This document shows, in pieces, positions 62,937-64,000 of a stretch of 64,000 nt of DNA (positions are counted from its first letter, which is position 1; the number at the start of each line of letters is the position of its first letter). The translations under genes were made by a program, and so were the position numbers. Source of the DNA: Nocardioides sp. zg-DK7169 (GTDB taxonomy: Bacteria; Actinomycetota; Actinomycetes; Propionibacteriales; Nocardioidaceae); contig NZ_JABJRA010000002.1 in the NCBI RefSeq assembly GCF_013155365.1, positions 62,001 through 126,000 on the forward strand, given 5' to 3'. The notes below the pieces were generated by a model. That model was given only the letters and a program-made list of their open reading frames with translations. It made no database searches and was not told the DNA's origin.

Positions 62937-64000
62937 ATGACCCAACTGACCAGCCGTGCGCCGCAGCGCAGCCAGGACGGGCTCGCCGTCGAGCTGTCCG
63001 GGCTCCAGCGTCACTACGGCGAGGTGCGGGCCCTCGACGGGCTCGACCTGCGCATCGAGCCCGGGGAGCTGGTCGCGTTGCTGGGGCCGTCCGGGTGCGG
63101 CAAGACGACCGCGCTGCGGATCCTCGCGGGCCTCGAGGCCCAGGACGCGGGGACGGTGCTCGTCGGTGGCCGTGACATCTCGCGAGTGCCGGCCAGCAAG
63201 CGGGACATGGGGATGGTCTTCCAGGCCTACAGCCTCTTCCCGCACCTCACCGTCGCGCAGAACGTCGACTTCGGGCTCAAGCTGCGCGGCCGCTCGCGTC
63301 GCGACCGTCGCACTCGCGCCGGCGAGATGCTCGAGCTGGTGGGCCTCAGCGAGCACCACGACCGCTACGCCCACCAGCTCTCGGGCGGGCAGCAACAACG
63401 CGTCGCCCTGGCCCGGGCACTCGCCATCGAGCCTGCGGTCCTGCTGCTCGACGAGCCGCTGTCGGCATTGGACGCCAAGGTGCGGGTGCAGCTGCGCGAG
63501 GAGATCCGGCGGGTCCAGCTCGACGTCGGCACGACGACGCTCTTCGTGACCCACGACCAGGAGGAGGCGCTGGCGATCGCCGACCGGGTCGGCGTGATGA
63601 ACGCCGGCCGGCTGGAGCAGATCGCCGCGCCGCCGCAGCTCTACGACGCCCCGGCGACGGCGTTCGTCGGCCAGTTCGTCGGCCTGTCCAATCGGCTGCC
63701 GGCCCAGGTCGAGGACGGTGTGGCGCGGGTGCTCGGCGCCGCGCTGCCGCTGCTCCCGGGCTCGACCGCCGGCGCCGGCGACGCGCTGGTCCGCCCCGAG
63801 TCGGTGCACGTCGAGGCCGCCGCGGACGGCGCCGACGGCGACGCGCACGTCGTGGCGATCTCGTTCCTCGGTGCCCTGTCCCGGGTCACCGTCACGACGC
63901 CCGACGGCACCACGCTCGTCGCGCAGCTGGCCAGCAGCCTGGCGGAGGGGCTCGTGCCCGGCCAGCGGGTCTCGCTGCGCCTGGCGCCGACGCCCGTCCT
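62937..64000 (+). CDS. ABC transporter ATP-binding protein of the solute importer (3' end cut)
   Basis: The 354 visible codons run off the window. Walker A LGPSGCGKTTALR (near 43-55), Q-loop VFQAYSLFPHLT, signature LSGGQQQRVALARAL (near 143-157), Walker B LLLDEPLSALD and the switch VTHDQEEAL are complete. A C-terminal TOBE-like domain (from about residue 240; LVRPESVHVEA) follows and is incomplete. It belongs to the PotA/FbpC class of importer ATPases. Only two bases separate it from permease 2. Confidence 0.9.
   Translation, partial: MTQLTSRAPQRSQDGLAVELSGLQRHYGEVRALDGLDLRIEPGELVALLGPSGCGKTTALRILAGLEAQDAGTVLVGGRDISRVPASKRDMGMVFQAYSLFPHLTVAQNVDFGLKLRGRSRRDRRTRAGEMLELVGLSEHHDRYAHQLSGGQQQRVALARALAIEPAVLLLDEPLSALDAKVRVQLREEIRRVQLDVGTTTLFVTHDQEEALAIADRVGVMNAGRLEQIAAPPQLYDAPATAFVGQFVGLSNRLPAQVEDGVARVLGAALPLLPGSTAGAGDALVRPESVHVEAAADGADGDAHVVAISFLGALSRVTVTTPDGTTLVAQLASSLAEGLVPGQRVSLRLAPTPV

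Overview
The window is chromosomal DNA from a high-GC actinobacterium (roughly 70% GC or more, many GTG starts, very short intergenic gaps). It carries mycothiol-linked genes (mca, a maleylpyruvate-isomerase-type enzyme), a mycobacterial-type LexA box, actinobacterial holin-X/DUF3618 proteins and a DUF501 protein. The order cbs, metB, greA, DUF4307, mca, small membrane protein, hemolysin III, Z-prenyl synthase, phoH and fumC is that of the Mycobacterium tuberculosis Rv1077-Rv1098c region with insertions. Eno, ftsB-like, DUF501 and ppx match Rv1023-Rv1026. A Nocardioides-like member of the Propionibacteriales is my best guess; this is inference. There is no rRNA, IS element, prophage or CRISPR array.

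Layout. 1-0.6 kb: start of an SOS-controlled DUF222/HNH gene, cut by the window edge. 0.6-4.2 kb: PH-domain protein, class III cyclase, orphan winged-helix regulator, purK, purE. 4.2-9.6 kb: acyltransferase-like membrane protein, a three-subunit molybdenum hydroxylase operon of PaoABC type, and a CoA-binding protein. 9.7-16.4 kb: eno, ftsB-like, DUF501, ppx, a membrane-stress module (holin-X, DUF3618, YtxH), UDGb, ACT protein, peptide deformylase and a tRNA with anticodon UAA but a short variable loop. 16.5-24 kb: acyltransferase-SGNH, Bax-inhibitor-like protein, SGNH hydrolase, cbs, and an OB-fold/thiolase pair. 24-32.4 kb: a 21/22-bp repeat array, DinB-like protein, YchJ, MoxR and VWA pair, TauE, and a tightly overlapped run of small-enzyme genes ending in duplicated DinB genes. 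32.4-38.3 kb: an Ssu-type ABC operon, ABC1 kinase, a small membrane protein gene bracketed by two repeat arrays, and msrA. 38.4-46 kb: metB, AI-2E transporter, ilvA, greA, DUF4307, mca, thioredoxin, cobU-like. 46-58.2 kb: ArsR-like regulator with divergent MFS, hemolysin III, prenyl synthase, phoH, transglycosylase, fumC with a spermine-synthase-like gene, a second membrane-stress module and another MFS. 58.3-64 kb: class I fumarase and a four-gene solute ABC importer cut by the window end.

Recurring signals. At least 18 genes have a TANNNT hexamer ending 6-8 bases before the start codon, the signature of leaderless transcripts; I used it to choose several starts. Four intergenic arrays share a 22-bp unit with core GCCGASTCG, each lying just 3' of a minus-strand stop codon. 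These two patterns, the unusual UAA tRNA and the SOS box are the observations most worth following up.
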